From Chitinibacter tainanensis DSM 15459 (GTDB lineage Bacteria > Pseudomonadota > Gammaproteobacteria > Burkholderiales > Chitinibacteraceae), in NCBI RefSeq assembly GCF_000429785.1, contig NZ_AUCN01000009.1:496001-560000 (forward strand): DNA of 64,000 bases. Direction: 5' to 3'. Shown in pieces: positions 61,617 through 64,000 of this stretch. Numbering within the stretch: the first letter of the stretch is position 1; every line of letters starts with the position of its first letter. Under the pieces are notes generated by a model that ran no database searches, was not told where the DNA came from, and saw only the letters and a program-made list of their open reading frames with translations. Position numbers and translations under genes: made by a program.

Positions 61617-62639
61617 ATGTTGATTCGTCCTACCCGATTAGCCGATCTTGAGGCGATTCTGGCGCTGGCCAGTTCGGCCGGTGTCGGGGTTACTACTTTG
61701 CAACCTGATCCGGCGCGCTTTACCCGCCGGATTGAGGCCAGCCTCAATAGCTTGGCGGCCGAATTGCCGCTGGGGCAGGCCAGCTATCTCTTTGCGCTGG
61801 AAGACGATACCACCGGGGCGCTGGCCGGTATTTGCGGCATAGAAGGCGCCGTGGGCATGGATGACACCTGGTACAACTACCGGGTCGGCCTATCGGTACA
61901 TGCTTCGCGCGAGCTGGATATCTACAAACAGCTACCCACGCTGTTTCTAACCTCCGATCTAACCGGCGCCAGTGAGCTGTGTACGCTGTTTCTGAATCCT
62001 GAATACCGCAAAAACGGCAATGGGGCGCTGCTGTCCAAATCGCGTTTTCTGTTTATGGCGGAGCACCCGCAGCGCTTTAGCCCGCAGGTGATCGCTGAGA
62101 TGCGCGGCGTGTCGGATGAAGCTGGCCGCTCGCCGTTCTGGGAAAGCCTGGGCCGGCATTTCTTTAAGATGGATTTCGCGCAGGCCGATTTCCTTTCCTA
62201 CGTGGGCAGTAAATCGTTTATTGCCGAATTAATGCCCAAATACCCGATTTATACCTGCTTGCTCTCGGATGAGGCGCAGGCAGTGATTGGCCATGTGCAT
62301 CCGGCCACTGCGCCCGCGCGTGCCATGCTGGAAAGCGAAGGCTTTGCCTACCAAGGCTATATCGATATTTTTGATGCCGGCCCAAGTCTGGCCTGCCAGC
62401 GCGACAATATCCGCGCGGTACGCGAAAGCCGTATCTATCAAACCCTCACGGTGGCGGCCGAACCCAAAAATGGCACGCCATGGCTAGTCAGTAACGGTGG
62501 CTTGGCCGATTTTCGCGCCACCATCGCCATCACCCGCCCACTGGAAGACAGCTTGCCGCTGACCAGTGCCGTGCTGGCCCAATTGAATCTTGACGACGGC
62601 GCCAGCGTGCGCGCCGTTCCATTGTCTGCAAAGGGGTAA
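61617..62639 (+). CDS. astA: Arginine N-succinyltransferase
   Basis: AstA starts the AST pathway of arginine catabolism by succinylating arginine. The 340-residue product begins MLIRPTRLADLEAILALA and has LFLNPEYRKNGNGALLSKSRFLF and the MRGVSDEAGRSPFWESLGRHFFKMDF block typical of the family. Start ATG 61617 fits the family; the open frame extends to 61575. The aminotransferase gene astC, often before astA, is not here. astD follows after 3 bases. Confidence 0.93.
   Translation: MLIRPTRLADLEAILALASSAGVGVTTLQPDPARFTRRIEASLNSLAAELPLGQASYLFALEDDTTGALAGICGIEGAVGMDDTWYNYRVGLSVHASRELDIYKQLPTLFLTSDLTGASELCTLFLNPEYRKNGNGALLSKSRFLFMAEHPQRFSPQVIAEMRGVSDEAGRSPFWESLGRHFFKMDFAQADFLSYVGSKSFIAELMPKYPIYTCLLSDEAQAVIGHVHPATAPARAMLESEGFAYQGYIDIFDAGPSLACQRDNIRAVRESRIYQTLTVAAEPKNGTPWLVSNGGLADFRATIAITRPLEDSLPLTSAVLAQLNLDDGASVRAVPLSAKG

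Positions 62640-64000
<1,361 letters not shown>

Overview
The window looks like a chromosomal segment of a motile, flagellated Betaproteobacterium, most likely of the Neisseriales (Chitinibacteraceae/Chromobacteriaceae type). This rests on moderately high GC, a tandem glycine riboswitch before gcvT, a PhaM-type PHA-granule protein, DUF1415 and DUF502 genes, flaG-fliD-fliS after a sigma-28 fliC, and arginine succinyltransferase genes. The taxonomic call is inference. No rRNA, tRNA, insertion sequence, prophage or CRISPR array was seen.

Layout. 1-2300: a cut-off response regulator, a ceramidase-like membrane hydrolase and an acetyltransferase. 2358-7410: the glycine cleavage genes gcvT, gcvH and gcvP behind a strong promoter and a tandem glycine riboswitch. 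7411-27540: mostly housekeeping genes: YigZ, HDOD protein, oligopeptidase A, gamma-carbonic anhydrase-like protein, PssA, DUF502, divergent metR/metE, a GAF protein, DUF1415, a NlpD-like lipoprotein, folA, mltA, phaM-like, maeB, DinB and trpS. Upstream of trpS (27588-27745) is a complete attenuator: an 18-residue leader peptide with three Tyr and two adjacent Trp codons, plus mutually exclusive protector, antiterminator and terminator hairpins.

27901-41094 is a compact one-direction surface-glycan operon and the most notable part of the window. Its first six genes match the Campylobacter jejuni O-methyl phosphoramidate pathway: an APS-kinase-like CDP-phosphoramidate kinase, a methyltransferase, an L-glutamine kinase, a gamma-glutamyl-CDP-amidate hydrolase and a CTP:phosphoglutamine cytidylyltransferase. 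A CysQ-like phosphatase sits among them and could recycle the 3'-phosphonucleotide by-product. Next come a sugar aminotransferase, a fused acetyltransferase/ketoisomerase (WxcM type), a CDP-glycerol glycerophosphotransferase-like protein and a giant multi-domain glycosyltransferase. The operon runs directly into fliC, so a phosphoramidate-decorated glycan, possibly on flagellin, is a reasonable but unproven hypothesis.

41111-48909 carries fliC with a sigma-28 promoter, flaG, fliD, fliS, a fliT-like gene, DUF2802, a FliK-like gene, an FlhB C-domain paralogue and an MFS transporter. 49023-55936 on the minus strand holds yajC-secD-secF and dedA-bioC-bioD-sco-ycgR. 56109-59968 (minus) is the moxR-DUF58-transglutaminase trio. 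60036-64000 (plus) holds an HDAC-family deacetylase, an NlpC/P60 lipoprotein, astA and a cut-off astD.

Smaller curiosities are a hexanucleotide-repeat gene encoding an Asn-Ala/Thr tract (19198-19542), three copies of a 49-bp element with conserved ends, and a possible small RNA between two terminators after gcvP.
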